Assembly: GCA_964551875.1 (NCBI GenBank)
Contig: CAZKEV010000004.1
Location: 11,335-75,334, forward strand
Reading direction: 5' to 3'
DNA: 64,000 nucleotides
DNA from: JACTUA01 sp964551875
GTDB lineage: Archaea > Halobacteriota > Methanomicrobia > Methanomicrobiales > JACTUA01
Translations under genes and position numbers: made by a program
Notes under the pieces: model-generated
What the model was told of the DNA's origin: nothing
Database searches by the model: none
What the model saw: only the letters and a program-made list of their open reading frames with translations
Shown here: positions 7,939 to 17,607 of the stretch, in pieces
How the letters are laid out: each line of letters opens with the position of its first letter
Numbering within the stretch: position 1 is the stretch's first letter

Positions 7939-8320
7939 ATATTCCCTTCGACCTGCCTATGAAACCCTGAAGGCTGCATCGTACCTTCTGGAGGGAGGAT
8001 ACTCCAACGATGCGGTGAGCAGGGCATACTACGCCATGTTCTACGCAGCCCGTGCCCTTCTTGCGTCACGCGACATGTACCCGAAGGGGCACAAGGGCCT
8101 GATCATCCAGTTCGGGCTGGAATGCGTGAAGAAGGGCCTTATCGAGGAGTCCTACGGGCGGAGCCTGGCCCACGCGAAGGACCGCAGGGAGTTCTTCGAC
8201 TACAGCGCAGACACCCAGGTTGCCCCTGAAGAGGCAGCCCGGATGGTGGAGGACGCCCGCGCCTTTGTCGACCGCATCAGGAAGGCTTTCGCAGACCTGG
8301 GTATCGATCCGGAGATCTGA
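7931..8320 (+). CDS. HEPN-domain protein (toxin partner)
   Basis: A 129-residue all-helical HEPN protein ('GYSNDAVSRAYYAMFYAARALL' and 'SLAHAKDRREFFDYS' are family hallmarks). The start is TTG, overlapping the upstream nucleotidyltransferase; no ATG in this frame fits. HEPN partners of MNT proteins are RNases or their inactive relatives. The canonical Rx4-6H motif is not obvious here, so it belongs to the non-DUF86 group. The pair sits between two HAD 3' copies together with a Fic gene. Confidence 0.8.
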   Translation: MHEYSLRPAYETLKAASYLLEGGYSNDAVSRAYYAMFYAARALLASRDMYPKGHKGLIIQFGLECVKKGLIEESYGRSLAHAKDRREFFDYSADTQVAPEEAARMVEDARAFVDRIRKAFADLGIDPEI

Positions 8321-8697
8321 AGGGATGGAATGCCGTCCTTCCTGCTGGGGAGATTCTCTCCCTCCTTCCTTGAGGATATCTGGATGGCTGATTATCAGAC
8401 GCCGGAGATGAGCATCGGACCAACTTACTGTATCATTTTCACGTGAAACAGTAGTCGGGACCTCGATAGTTCCGGATCGGAAACAAAATGTTTCCGGATC
8501 AGCGGCCATTCCCAACCATGGCGGCGGCAGGTCCCCCGCGAGGGGAGCCGTATCCGCGAGAAACTCTATCTCCTCAAGAACGCAGGATTTTCTTCGGAAG
8601 ATAGAGTACTCCGACTTTGAGCTGTACGATACAGGCTCAGTGTAAGGTTATCCTGCATTGCCTCAGGAGCGATAGGGCTGATGTAAGGTGATCACAG
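8321..8697. other. Intergenic stretch, no gene recognised
   Basis: No supported gene. A short plus-strand frame near 8535-8625 reads like the end of an eroded soluble protein but has no start or family match. A direct repeat TGTAAGGT occurs at about 8641 and 8682, next to the Fic operator region. Confidence 0.3.
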
Positions 8698-8831
8698 GTT
8701 GACTTAGGATGGCAACGGGATCGATAAGGTTATGCGATGTTGACCTGGAGAAAGAGGCTGGTTTTGATGGTACTCCTGGTTGACTTAGGGGCCGATGCTC
8801 TATATAAGTGAACTTTTGTTGACTTACAAGA
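8697..8831 (+). promoter_or_regulatory. Fic promoter with GTTGACTTA operator repeats
   Basis: The motif GTTGACTTA appears in the same orientation near 8698, 8779 and 8819, with a weaker copy (GTTGACCTG) near 8739. The last two clear copies bracket a good TATA box (CTATATAAG, 8800-8808) about 60 bases before the Fic start. Spacing on either side of the TATA box suggests repression, perhaps by the wHTH at the Fic C terminus. Confidence 0.55.
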
Positions 8832-8865
8832 CAATTTATCATGTTAAAGGCTGGAAATAGTACGT

Positions 8866-10023
8866 ATGGATTCGTACTCTGAGAACAGAGCGGGTGTTTT
8901 TGTTCATCAGGACGGGGGATATGACACATTTGTCCCGCACCCGTTGCCTCCAAAAGGCCTGGATCTTGACGAAGGCCTTTTATTCCTGCTTTCAAAGGCT
9001 GATAGTGCACTGGCACGTTTGGATGGTGTCACCCAGGTCCTCCCGAACCCTGACCTGTTCGTCGCGATGTACGTGAAGAAAGAGGCACTCCTAAGTTCCC
9101 AGATCGAGGGTACACAGGCCTCGCTCCAGGGTGTCCTGGAATTCGAAGCCCATATGAAACCGAAAGATGATATCAACGAGATACGGGAAGTCCTGAATTA
9201 CATCAAGGCCCTGCATCACGGCATCGAGAAGCTGGAATTTTCAGATGTATCTCTCGATCTGATCCACGAGATCCACAGGTTCCTGATCAAGGGAACCAGG
9301 GGGACGCACAGGCTCCCCGGTCAGCTCCGGAGGGTACAGAACTGGATAGGCCTTCACGGAGGCACGATCCATGATGCTGTATTCATTCCCCCGCCACCGG
9401 AGAAAGTCCCGGAGTTGATGGGAGACCTGGTACAGTTCATCCAGGCCGGGGACAAAACCCCGACCCTCGTCAAGGCCGCACTCATCCATGCCCAGTTCGA
9501 GACGATCCATCCTTACCTGGATGGAAACGGGAGAATGGGAAGATTACTGGTAACCTTTTACCTCTGTAGAGAAGGCGTATTATCGAGACCCCTCTTATAC
9601 CTGAGTTATTACCTGAAGAAGAACCGCGAGAGGTACTATTCACTCCTCAACGAGGTACGGCACCAGGGAAACTGGGAGGCCTGGCTGGAGTTCTTCTTCC
9701 AGGGGGTCATCGAGGTCTCCGGCAACTCGATCGAGACGGCAAAGCGGATCATCCGGCTGAAGGGCGAGTTGATCGAGAAGCTCCTGGAGAGCAATATCAG
9801 CGGCGTTCACGCAGTCAAACTGGTGGACGACCTGTTTATTCATCCGGTCATGACCATTGCACAGGCTGCCGATGCCCTGAGGATCAGCCGCCAGGCGGCC
9901 ACAAAACTGGTGGGAAAATTCGAGAGAATCGGCATCTTAAAGGAGATCACCGGAAAGGAGCGGTATAAAAGGTATATCTTTATCGACTATGTGAAGATCA
10001 TCGAAGAAGGTACACGGACCTGA
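8866..10023 (+). CDS. Fic-family AMP-transferase with C-terminal winged helix
   Basis: A 385-residue Fic protein of the common prokaryotic class. The N-terminal region carries the inhibitory helix motif 'SSQIEGT' (residues 77-83), whose Glu blocks ATP. The catalytic Fic loop 'HPYLDGNGRMGR' (residues 215-226) has the active His. The last 80 residues form a winged helix ('IAQAADALRISRQAATKLVGKFERIG'). Fic enzymes attach AMP or other nucleotides to hydroxyl side chains, and this class is usually self-inhibited. It lies downstream of an MNT-HEPN pair and before the second HAD 3' copy. Confidence 0.9.
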   Translation: MDSYSENRAGVFVHQDGGYDTFVPHPLPPKGLDLDEGLLFLLSKADSALARLDGVTQVLPNPDLFVAMYVKKEALLSSQIEGTQASLQGVLEFEAHMKPKDDINEIREVLNYIKALHHGIEKLEFSDVSLDLIHEIHRFLIKGTRGTHRLPGQLRRVQNWIGLHGGTIHDAVFIPPPPEKVPELMGDLVQFIQAGDKTPTLVKAALIHAQFETIHPYLDGNGRMGRLLVTFYLCREGVLSRPLLYLSYYLKKNRERYYSLLNEVRHQGNWEAWLEFFFQGVIEVSGNSIETAKRIIRLKGELIEKLLESNISGVHAVKLVDDLFIHPVMTIAQAADALRISRQAATKLVGKFERIGILKEITGKERYKRYIFIDYVKIIEEGTRT

Positions 10024-10142
10024 TGAATTCCAGCCGGGCACAAGCCCGTCTTCCCGGATAAAAAGACCGAAAAAGAACTTCACAGAAGAGTTCCCCTACC
10101 CCCTTATCCCCGAGACCCACCTTTCCGTTTCTCCCCACAGCA

Positions 10143-10549
10143 GGGTCCTTGAGCCCTACCCCGGCCTCCGCGAGACCCTCGCGGAACTCAAACGGCGGGG
10201 CTTTCCCCTGGCTGTCCTCACCGATGCGCACAACGGGAACGCCCTCGCCCGGCTCAGGAAGGTGGACCTCGTCCACTTCTTTGATTTTATTATTTCTTTC
10301 GATATGACGGGCTGCAAGAAGCCTGCCCCGGATGCATTTTTATTAGCTTTAAGAAAATTGCAGACTTTGCCTTCGGAGACGTTACTTGTTGGTGATAGCC
10401 TCCGACGTGACATTGCTCCGGCTCAGAAATTGGGGATGATTACAGCGTATGCGGCTTATGGGGACAGGAATATCCGAACCCCGGACCACCCACAATGCAG
10501 GCCGGATTTTGTGCTGACGACCATTGAGGAGCTGGTAGGGTTGGTGTGA
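10143..10549 (+). pseudogene. HAD 3' fragment, copy 3
   Basis: This matches the last 135 codons of the HAD gene, starting at 'VLEPYPGLRETLAELKRRGF' and ending 'IEELVGLV'. Motifs II, III and IV are intact ('LTDAHNG', 'GCKKPAPDAF', 'VGDSLRRD'); motif I and the start are missing. The breakpoint is about 50 bases further upstream than in copy 2. The stop codon again marks the end of similarity. It stands directly before the BREX cluster. Confidence 0.8.
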
Positions 10550-10659
10550 CTTAGTTCTATTTTGACGGGTGGAGAGGATGCCGGCACAAGCATGCTGGAG
10601 GTGTGACTAAAGAGATTAAAGGAGAAGGAGTAAAATGGAGGGTCATTAATTTGTTTTAA

Positions 10660-10692
10660 TAAACATTTTATAGGACTATAATTATATTCAAG
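10660..10692 (+). promoter_or_regulatory. Likely BREX promoter
   Basis: An AT-rich segment with TATA-like elements (ATTTTATAGG near 10666 and AATTATATTC near 10681) lies 30-50 bases before brxF. The base composition drops sharply here compared with the GC-rich HAD copy just upstream. Confidence 0.4.
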
Positions 10693-10717
10693 GAAAACAT
10701 ATACCTTCAACGTCGAA

Positions 10718-11182
10718 ATGTTCTTATCATTTATTGATCGCGCAAAGAGGCAATATTATAAACTCGTCCTGATTATTGGAAATTTTGGGCTAAAAAAATC
10801 TAAATTCCTTCTCAAATATTGCTTTGATGAAGGACTTTTTTATTATAATCTTAATCTCGAACTGAGTAAACGCTTGATTGGAATTCCATCTGACCATCGA
10901 ATCTCATCAATTGAAACAACGGTGGGAGAGGTCCTCCAATCGAATCCAGGGAATTCCCTAGTCCTTGATCATATCGAACTACTTTATGTGAGAGAATTCT
11001 GTCTTCAACCCTTACAACTTCTCAAAACGCATAGTAGGAATAAAGTAATTATCGTTGCGTGGAATGGTGAGTATGATGGAAAGAAACTAACGTATGGTAA
11101 AAGTGGCGATGAAGAATATCAGGAGTATGTAAGAGATGAGCTTAAAGGCATAGAAATTGTTCGAATCGAGGATCTGGAGTGA
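10718..11182 (+). CDS. brxF: BrxF, BREX type 3 small ATPase-like protein
   Basis: A 154-residue protein with a degenerate P-loop ('LIIGNFGLKKSKFL', about residues 18-31) and a Walker B-like strand ('NSLVLDHIEL'). This is the expected small first gene of type 3 BREX. I assign it mainly by position: size, order and the five genes that follow match the described order brxF-brxC-pglX-brxHII-pglZ-brxA. BREX blocks phage replication and methylates host DNA. BrxF's exact role is not established. Codon use is AT-richer than the flanking chromosome, in keeping with horizontal acquisition. Confidence 0.7.
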   Translation: MFLSFIDRAKRQYYKLVLIIGNFGLKKSKFLLKYCFDEGLFYYNLNLELSKRLIGIPSDHRISSIETTVGEVLQSNPGNSLVLDHIELLYVREFCLQPLQLLKTHSRNKVIIVAWNGEYDGKKLTYGKSGDEEYQEYVRDELKGIEIVRIEDLE

Positions 11183-11186
11183 GATA

Positions 11187-14100
11187 ATGAAATACGGCGA
11201 ACTTGTAGCGTTTGAACCCATTGAAGAAATAGTCCAGCTTCGGGAAGCTGACAAAAAAAGTGAGGCTATACGTCTGATTAAAACTTATGTTATTTCTGAG
11301 GGTATGGCAAAAAACCTTCAGAATGCTGTTTTCCCTCAACTCGACCATTCAAGTGCGCTTGATAAAAAAGGGCTTTTTATCGTCGGAAATTATGGAACCG
11401 GGAAATCACATTTGATGGCAGTCATCAGCTCAATTGCTGAAGATGTCGAGATGGTGTCGTATCTTCAGAACGCTGCACTTCAGAACGATGCAAAGACAAT
11501 TGCAGGCTCATTCAAAATCATCAGACTTGAGATTGGTGCATCCAAAAAGAATCTTAGAGATATCATCTGCGGAGAACTTGAAAAAGGATTGAAGAATTTC
11601 GGAGTAACCTACCAATTCCCCCCTTTTAGCGAAGTAACAAATAACAAAGACTTCCTCGTCGAAATGATGGGATATTTTCATGAAAAATATTCGGATAAAG
11701 GTTTGCTCCTCGTTGTAGACGAACTCCTCGATTATCTGCGCTCACGTTCTGAAGGAGAACTGATTCTTGACCTGAATTTCCTCCGTGAGATCGGTGAGGT
11801 CTGCCGTCTTTCAAAATTCAGATTCATGGCTGGCATTCAGGAAGCATTGTTCGACAATCCTCGGTTCGGATTTGTCGCAAACTCAATACAGCGAGTCCAG
11901 GCAAGATTCCACCAGGTCAGAATTCTCAAAGAGGATGTTTCGTTTGTCGTCGCAGAACGTCTTTTAAGGAAGGATGCCAAGCAGAAGGCAAAAATTCGTA
12001 ATCATCTCCAGAAATTTACGCCATACTACGGTGATATGAACGAACGGCTTGAGGAATATGTCCGGCTCTTCCCCGTTCATCCTGCTTATCTCGAATCCTT
12101 TGAACGCATGTATATCGTCGAGAAACGAGATGTTCTCAAGACCTTAAGCAGAGAGATCAAATCTTTAATCGGTACAAAAGTCCCGGAGGAGGAACCCGGC
12201 ATCATCTCGTTTGACTCGTATTGGAATGCTATGAAGGCTGATGCCTCGCTCGCGACCAACCCAGATATCAAAAATGTTCTCGAGAAAGGTCAGATCCTTG
12301 AAGGCATTCTCCAGAAATCGTTCCCAAAACCACAATACCGCCCATCGGCTATCAGGATTATCCACGCTTTGGCGGTTCACCGTCTCACAACAGGTGAAAT
12401 TTTTGCACCGATCGGGATGAATTCAGAAGCAATCCGTGATGAGCTCTGCATCTTCTTGCCCATTCCGGAAAAGGATTCCGAATTTCTCAGATCAACCGTT
12501 GAGACAATAATGCGTGATATCAGCAAGACGGTGAGCGGACAATTCATTTCCTCAAATGAGAGCAACGGGCAATATTACCTCGATCTGAAAAAAGACATCG
12601 ATTACGATGCCCAGATCATAAAAAGAAGTGAAACGTTAGATACCTACAAACTTGACCATTATTACTTCGACGCCCTCGCTCGAGTGATGGAAAGGCCCGA
12701 AACAACGTATGTTCCCGGTTATAGAATCTGGGAGCATGAACTGATTTGGAAGGAGAGGAATTCCGGGCGATTGGGATACCTCTTCTTTGGAGCTCCCAAT
12801 CAGCGCTCGACAGCGCAGCCTCCACAGGATTTCTACATCTATTTCATCCAGCCATTTGATACTCCGGAGTTTACCGATGAGAGAAAACCCGATGAGGTAT
12901 TTTTTTATCTCGTCGACCGACCGGAGGAATTCGATACCGCTCTACGCTTGTATGCAGGTGCCCGGGAGATGGCGAGCACATCAGGGGCAACTACCAAACG
13001 GATCTACGAGGATAAAGCAAGTGAGTATCTCAAGACCATGGTAAAATGGCTGCGGGAGCATATATTCACCGCCTTCGATGTCGTCTACCAGGGAGATCGC
13101 AGAAAGCTGGTCGAATGGGCAAAAGGTGCGGCGATTCCAACGGGCGCCGATGTCAGGGAGACGATTGACAAGCTTGCTGCTTCATGTCTGGCACCCCACT
13201 TTGCTGAAATTGCACCCGACTATCCGAAGTTCTCTCAGGTCATCCGAAAGACCGATCGTGAGGAGGCGATGAGGGACGCGATAAAGATCTTGCGAGGAAG
13301 CGGTCTCAGGACCCAGCGTGGTATCGCAGTTCTCGACGGACTGGAACTACTGGAAGGAGATACAATCTCACCAGATAAATCGAAATATGCCCGCTATCTC
13401 CTAAAATTGTTGCAGAAGCGTGGAGAAGGCCAGGTCCTCAACCGATCGGATATCATCAGCAATGTCCGAGGGATCGAGTTTGATGAGAAGTTCCATGTCG
13501 AACCAGAACTGGTTATGGTCGTGCTTGCTGCCCTCGTGTACCATGGAGATCTCGTCATTGCCTATCCAGGGAAGAAGATCGATCCCACCATGCTGGATGA
13601 TCTCGCAAAGATGAACCACGATGACCTGATCGCGTTCAAACACCTGGAACAGCCGAGGAGTACGCCGATAGAAACTCTCGCCGAGCTCTTCACCATGCTC
13701 TCTCTCACACCAGGGCTGATCAAAAATCCTGATACACAGAATGAGGCGATAAAAGCACTTCAGACAGAAGTTACCCGACGCCTGGAACAGCTTGTGGAAA
13801 TCCAGCAGAAATTGCAGAACCGGCTGACCCTCTGGAGTGTTGAACTCCTCTCCGATCAGGAGCGAGAGCAGATCCGGTCCCAGGTGGATGGATTAAAGGA
13901 ATTTCTCGAATCGCTCCAACGGTTCAATACCCCGGGAAAACTGCGGAATTTCCCACATACGAAATCAGATATTGTGCGGCAGAAGAGCGGCTTTGAGGCT
14001 ATCAAGGAACTCGATCAGCTGACCAAGTTTGTGGCTGAGTTCTCTCCATTGGTGGCCTACCTTTCAGAGGCTGAGGTGATCCTTCCTACCGATAACCCGG

Positions 14101-14876
14101 CCCGGGTGGCGATTGGGGAGGCAAAGAAACGATTCGCCTCGGATTTGCAAGATTCAAAGAAAAGGCTTGACCGGGAATTCCGCACTGACCTGACCCGTGA
14201 GCTTGAACGGTTGAAGCAGGGCTACATAGAAAATTACTTTGATCTCCACCGTCACGCAAGACTCGGCGTGCAGGAAGATGATCTGAAGAAGACGTTGATG
14301 AACGATTCCCGTCTCAAACAGCTCACCAGCCTCGCGAGCATTGAGATCTTGCCCAAGCGACAACTCACCGAATTCCAGACCATGCTCTCTGCTAATATGA
14401 TGACCTGCTTCTCCCTGACTGACAAGGACCTGGAATCATCGACGATATGTCCCTATTGTAAATTCCGCCCCATGGAGCAGCTGGAGGTAAAACCGGTTAA
14501 TCAGCTAATCTATGAGCTGAATGATCAACTCGATGATCTCTACCAGGATTGGACCTCCACTCTCTTGACTAATCTTGAGGATCCTATAGTGAAGAAGAAC
14601 ATCGGGCTCCTCAAGGCACAGGAGAAGAAGTTGATCCAGGAATTCATAATCTCAAAGTCCCTTCCGGCAGACCTCCCCAGTCCCTTCCTCAGAGCCCTTC
14701 AGGATGTCTTCACCGGCCTTGAGAAAGTAACTATTAAACTCGATGACCTCAGGAAGGCACTGATGGAGAAGGGTTCCCCGTGTACGGTCGATGATCTTCA
14801 GAACCGATTCGAAGAGTATGTTGCATCCCTGATGAGAGGAAAGGATGTGAAGAAGGTCCGTATTGTGGTGGAGTGA
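11187..14876 (+). CDS. brxC: BrxC, large BREX P-loop ATPase
   Basis: A 1229-residue BrxC/PglY-type protein (DUF6079-like). A clear Walker A 'GNYGTGKSHL' lies at residues 67-76 and a Walker B 'LLLVVDELLDYL' near residue 180. Long helical and coiled-coil-rich regions follow, and 'CPYCKFRP' near residue 1090 is a possible metal site. I prefer ATG 11187, preceded by GGAG at 11175, over the longer TTG frame from 11157. It follows brxF by 4 bases and its stop overlaps the pglX GTG by 4 bases. BrxC is required for BREX protection and is thought to be a chromatin-like AAA+ component. Confidence 0.88.
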   Translation: MKYGELVAFEPIEEIVQLREADKKSEAIRLIKTYVISEGMAKNLQNAVFPQLDHSSALDKKGLFIVGNYGTGKSHLMAVISSIAEDVEMVSYLQNAALQNDAKTIAGSFKIIRLEIGASKKNLRDIICGELEKGLKNFGVTYQFPPFSEVTNNKDFLVEMMGYFHEKYSDKGLLLVVDELLDYLRSRSEGELILDLNFLREIGEVCRLSKFRFMAGIQEALFDNPRFGFVANSIQRVQARFHQVRILKEDVSFVVAERLLRKDAKQKAKIRNHLQKFTPYYGDMNERLEEYVRLFPVHPAYLESFERMYIVEKRDVLKTLSREIKSLIGTKVPEEEPGIISFDSYWNAMKADASLATNPDIKNVLEKGQILEGILQKSFPKPQYRPSAIRIIHALAVHRLTTGEIFAPIGMNSEAIRDELCIFLPIPEKDSEFLRSTVETIMRDISKTVSGQFISSNESNGQYYLDLKKDIDYDAQIIKRSETLDTYKLDHYYFDALARVMERPETTYVPGYRIWEHELIWKERNSGRLGYLFFGAPNQRSTAQPPQDFYIYFIQPFDTPEFTDERKPDEVFFYLVDRPEEFDTALRLYAGAREMASTSGATTKRIYEDKASEYLKTMVKWLREHIFTAFDVVYQGDRRKLVEWAKGAAIPTGADVRETIDKLAASCLAPHFAEIAPDYPKFSQVIRKTDREEAMRDAIKILRGSGLRTQRGIAVLDGLELLEGDTISPDKSKYARYLLKLLQKRGEGQVLNRSDIISNVRGIEFDEKFHVEPELVMVVLAALVYHGDLVIAYPGKKIDPTMLDDLAKMNHDDLIAFKHLEQPRSTPIETLAELFTMLSLTPGLIKNPDTQNEAIKALQTEVTRRLEQLVEIQQKLQNRLTLWSVELLSDQEREQIRSQVDGLKEFLESLQRFNTPGKLRNFPHTKSDIVRQKSGFEAIKELDQLTKFVAEFSPLVAYLSEAEVILPTDNPARVAIGEAKKRFASDLQDSKKRLDREFRTDLTRELERLKQGYIENYFDLHRHARLGVQEDDLKKTLMNDSRLKQLTSLASIEILPKRQLTEFQTMLSANMMTCFSLTDKDLESSTICPYCKFRPMEQLEVKPVNQLIYELNDQLDDLYQDWTSTLLTNLEDPIVKKNIGLLKAQEKKLIQEFIISKSLPADLPSPFLRALQDVFTGLEKVTIKLDDLRKALMEKGSPCTVDDLQNRFEEYVASLMRGKDVKKVRIVVE

Positions 14877-17485
14877 TCGAAACGACAGAAAAAAAGGAAT
14901 ACCGTCTCACGAAAGAAATCCTCGACCAGATGCGGACCATCAAAGGATTTCCCCTCGGTAAAGACGAAGATATCATCGCACTCTCTGATCCACTGTATTA
15001 TACCGCATGTCCGAACCCGTGGATTGGCGAGTTCATCAAAGAACATGGGAAATCCTACGATCCAGCGACCGATACCTACCAGCGGGAGCCGTTTGCCGCC
15101 GATGTGAGCGAAGGTAAGAACGATCCGATTTACAATGCCCATTCTTATCACACAAAGGTCCCGCATAAAGCCATTATGCGGTATATCCTGCACTACACCG
15201 AACCTGGCGATATCGTCTTCGATGGATTCTGCGGGACCGGGATGGCCGGCGTTGCAGCACAGCTCTGTGGGAATCCGGACCCAGAATTTAAAGAACAGAT
15301 CGAGCGGGAAATGCCGTACATAAAATGGGGTGTACGAAAGGCGATACTCAATGATCTCTCCCCAGCGGCGACGTTCATAGCGTACAACTACAACACCCCG
15401 GTTGATGTTGTGAAATTAGAACGCGAGGCAAAACGTATCATTGCTGAAGTCGAGAGAGAATGCGGTTGGATGTATGAGACACCGCATCTGGTGGACGGTA
15501 AACCAATATTAACGGAAGAAATTGACGGAGCAAAACGACAGGTGAAAGGACGGATCAATTTCACTGTATGGAGTGACGTATTCATCTGCCCCTCATGTGC
15601 CAAAGAGATGACCTTTTGGGAAGTTGCTGTGGATCTCGAGCATGGTCAGATGCTTGATGAATTCCACTGCCCTCACTGCGATGCATCTGTAACAAAACGG
15701 AGTCTTGAACGGGCACGAGAATCTGTCTTTGATGATGCACTCCAAACTACTATTAAAAGGGCAAAACAGGTGCCAGTGCTCATTAATTACAGCGTTCAGG
15801 ACGTTAAAGGGAAATGGAAGCGTTTTGAGAAAACACCGGATGAAACTGATTTTACGTTAATTAAAAAAATTGAGGAGAAGAAAATACCGTACTGGTATCC
15901 AACCAACAGGATGCCAGAGGGTGATGAATCCCGAAGAAATGATGATATTGGAATAACCCATGTGCATCATTTTTATACAAAAAGAAATTTATGGATATTA
16001 TCAACACTATTCCAAAAAGTTTTATCATTTGATAAGGAGATCGGCAGAAAAATATTGTTTGCATTCAATAATGTTCAGCAAAGACATTGCAAAATGAACG
16101 CTTTCCGATTTAATGTTTCTTTTCCTTCAAATATTACGAGTGGAACGTTATATGTCGCATCCCTTATGCGTGAAAGTAATTTTTTTGATCAACTGGAGAA
16201 TAAAATTCTTAGAAGATTACTTCCAATTTTTCGAGAGAAATCATATTCCAAAGAGAATTTTGTAATCGAAACTAATAGTGCACAATTCACTAAACCGCAG
16301 AGAAATTCCATCGATTACATCTTTGTCGATCCCCCCTTCGGCGGAAATCTCATGTATTCTGAGCTGAACTTTCTCTGGGAAGCGTGGCTCAAAGTCTTTA
16401 CCAACAACCAGCAAGAAGCACTCGTTAATACCGCCCAGCGGAAAGGATTGGCCGAATATCAGCACATCATGGAGGAATGTTTCAAAGAGTTCTACAGTAT
16501 TCTCAAACCCGGACGCTGGATGACCGTAGAATTCCATAATTCTCAGAATTCTGTCTGGATGGCGATTCAGGAGGCGCTCTCCCGTGCCGGTTTTGTTGTC
16601 GCTGATGTCCGCACGCTTGATAAGAAACTGGGTACGTTTAAGCAAGTAACTTCAAAAGGGGCGGTCAAGCAGGACCTCATCATCTCCGCCTACAAACCAA
16701 ACGGCGGGCTGGAGGAGCGGTTCAAGCTCACCGCAGGCAAAGTTGAGGGTGTCTGGGATTTTGCCCGGCAACATCTGAAGCACCTGCCCGTTGTGGTTGA
16801 GAAGGACGGTGTGCTCCAGGTTGTCGCGGAACGGCAACCCCATCTCCTCTTTGACCGGATGGTGGCTTTCCATGTCCAGCGGGGTGTAATCGTGCCGATA
16901 TCAGCCGGTGACTTTTATGCCGGACTCCGGCATCGTTTCCCAGAGCGGGATATGATGTACTTCCTTGAACAGGAGGCATTGGAGTACGATAAGAAAAGGA
17001 TGATCGCAAAGCGTGTAGAGCAGACCTCGCTTTTCGTCCACGATGAGAAGAGTGCTGTCCAGTGGCTCCAGACCGAACTCACCGATCACCCGCAGACATA
17101 TCAGGATATCCAGCCGAAGTTTCTCCAAGAGCTGCACCAGGATAAGTTCGAGAAACTACCGGAGCTTTCTGAAATATTAAATGAAAATTTCCTGCAGGAC
17201 GCTTCTGGCAAATGGTATGTGCCGGACCCGAACAAGCAAGCAGATTTAGATAAAATACGGGAGAAGGCGCTCCTCAGGGAATTTGAGGAGTACAAAGTGA
17301 CGAGAGTGAAACTCAAGATGTTCCGCACTGAAGCGGTCCGAACGGGATTTAAAAAATGCTGGTCAGAACGTGATTATGCAACGATTATCGCCATCAGCGA
17401 ACGACTGCCGCTTCAGATACTCCAGGAAGATCCGGATCTCTTGATGTACTATGACAATGCGGTGACGAGGGCCGTTTCAAAATAA
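14873..17485 (+). CDS. pglX: PglX, BREX type 3 adenine-specific DNA methyltransferase
   Basis: An 870-residue N6-adenine methyltransferase. Motif I is 'VFDGFCGTGMAG' (about 115-126) for AdoMet binding, and the catalytic motif IV is 'DPPFGGN' near residue 486. A zinc ribbon between them (CPSCAKEM... CPHCD, about 241-270) is typical of the DUF1156-like branch used in type 3 BREX (PglXI). In BREX the enzyme marks host DNA at a non-palindromic site. The start is GTG, overlapping the brxC stop as GTGA. The central region 15850-16320 is noticeably AT-richer than the rest, perhaps reflecting exchange of the target-recognition part. Confidence 0.88.
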   Translation: MIETTEKKEYRLTKEILDQMRTIKGFPLGKDEDIIALSDPLYYTACPNPWIGEFIKEHGKSYDPATDTYQREPFAADVSEGKNDPIYNAHSYHTKVPHKAIMRYILHYTEPGDIVFDGFCGTGMAGVAAQLCGNPDPEFKEQIEREMPYIKWGVRKAILNDLSPAATFIAYNYNTPVDVVKLEREAKRIIAEVERECGWMYETPHLVDGKPILTEEIDGAKRQVKGRINFTVWSDVFICPSCAKEMTFWEVAVDLEHGQMLDEFHCPHCDASVTKRSLERARESVFDDALQTTIKRAKQVPVLINYSVQDVKGKWKRFEKTPDETDFTLIKKIEEKKIPYWYPTNRMPEGDESRRNDDIGITHVHHFYTKRNLWILSTLFQKVLSFDKEIGRKILFAFNNVQQRHCKMNAFRFNVSFPSNITSGTLYVASLMRESNFFDQLENKILRRLLPIFREKSYSKENFVIETNSAQFTKPQRNSIDYIFVDPPFGGNLMYSELNFLWEAWLKVFTNNQQEALVNTAQRKGLAEYQHIMEECFKEFYSILKPGRWMTVEFHNSQNSVWMAIQEALSRAGFVVADVRTLDKKLGTFKQVTSKGAVKQDLIISAYKPNGGLEERFKLTAGKVEGVWDFARQHLKHLPVVVEKDGVLQVVAERQPHLLFDRMVAFHVQRGVIVPISAGDFYAGLRHRFPERDMMYFLEQEALEYDKKRMIAKRVEQTSLFVHDEKSAVQWLQTELTDHPQTYQDIQPKFLQELHQDKFEKLPELSEILNENFLQDASGKWYVPDPNKQADLDKIREKALLREFEEYKVTRVKLKMFRTEAVRTGFKKCWSERDYATIIAISERLPLQILQEDPDLLMYYDNAVTRAVSK

Positions 17486-17569
17486 TATGGGACGGAAGGA
17501 TCCGTTTCATGAATTCAAACTACGTATTACTCCAGCTCAAGGTTTTTAACGGGATGTTTATGATATGGA

Positions 17570-17607
17570 ATCGACCAATCGAAATATAACAATCCCCATT
17601 TTCCTCT
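17570..17607 (+). promoter_or_regulatory. Possible internal promoter before brxHII
   Basis: The 122-base gap after pglX holds a TATA-like AAATATAA (17582-17589) about 20-25 bases before the brxHII ATG. A leaderless transcript from here would allow separate control of the helicase, pglZ and brxA. Confidence 0.35.

Noticed and set aside
8066..8515. Minus-strand frame of 149 codons
   Set aside because: Mostly antisense to the HEPN gene, no domain, no ribosome site.
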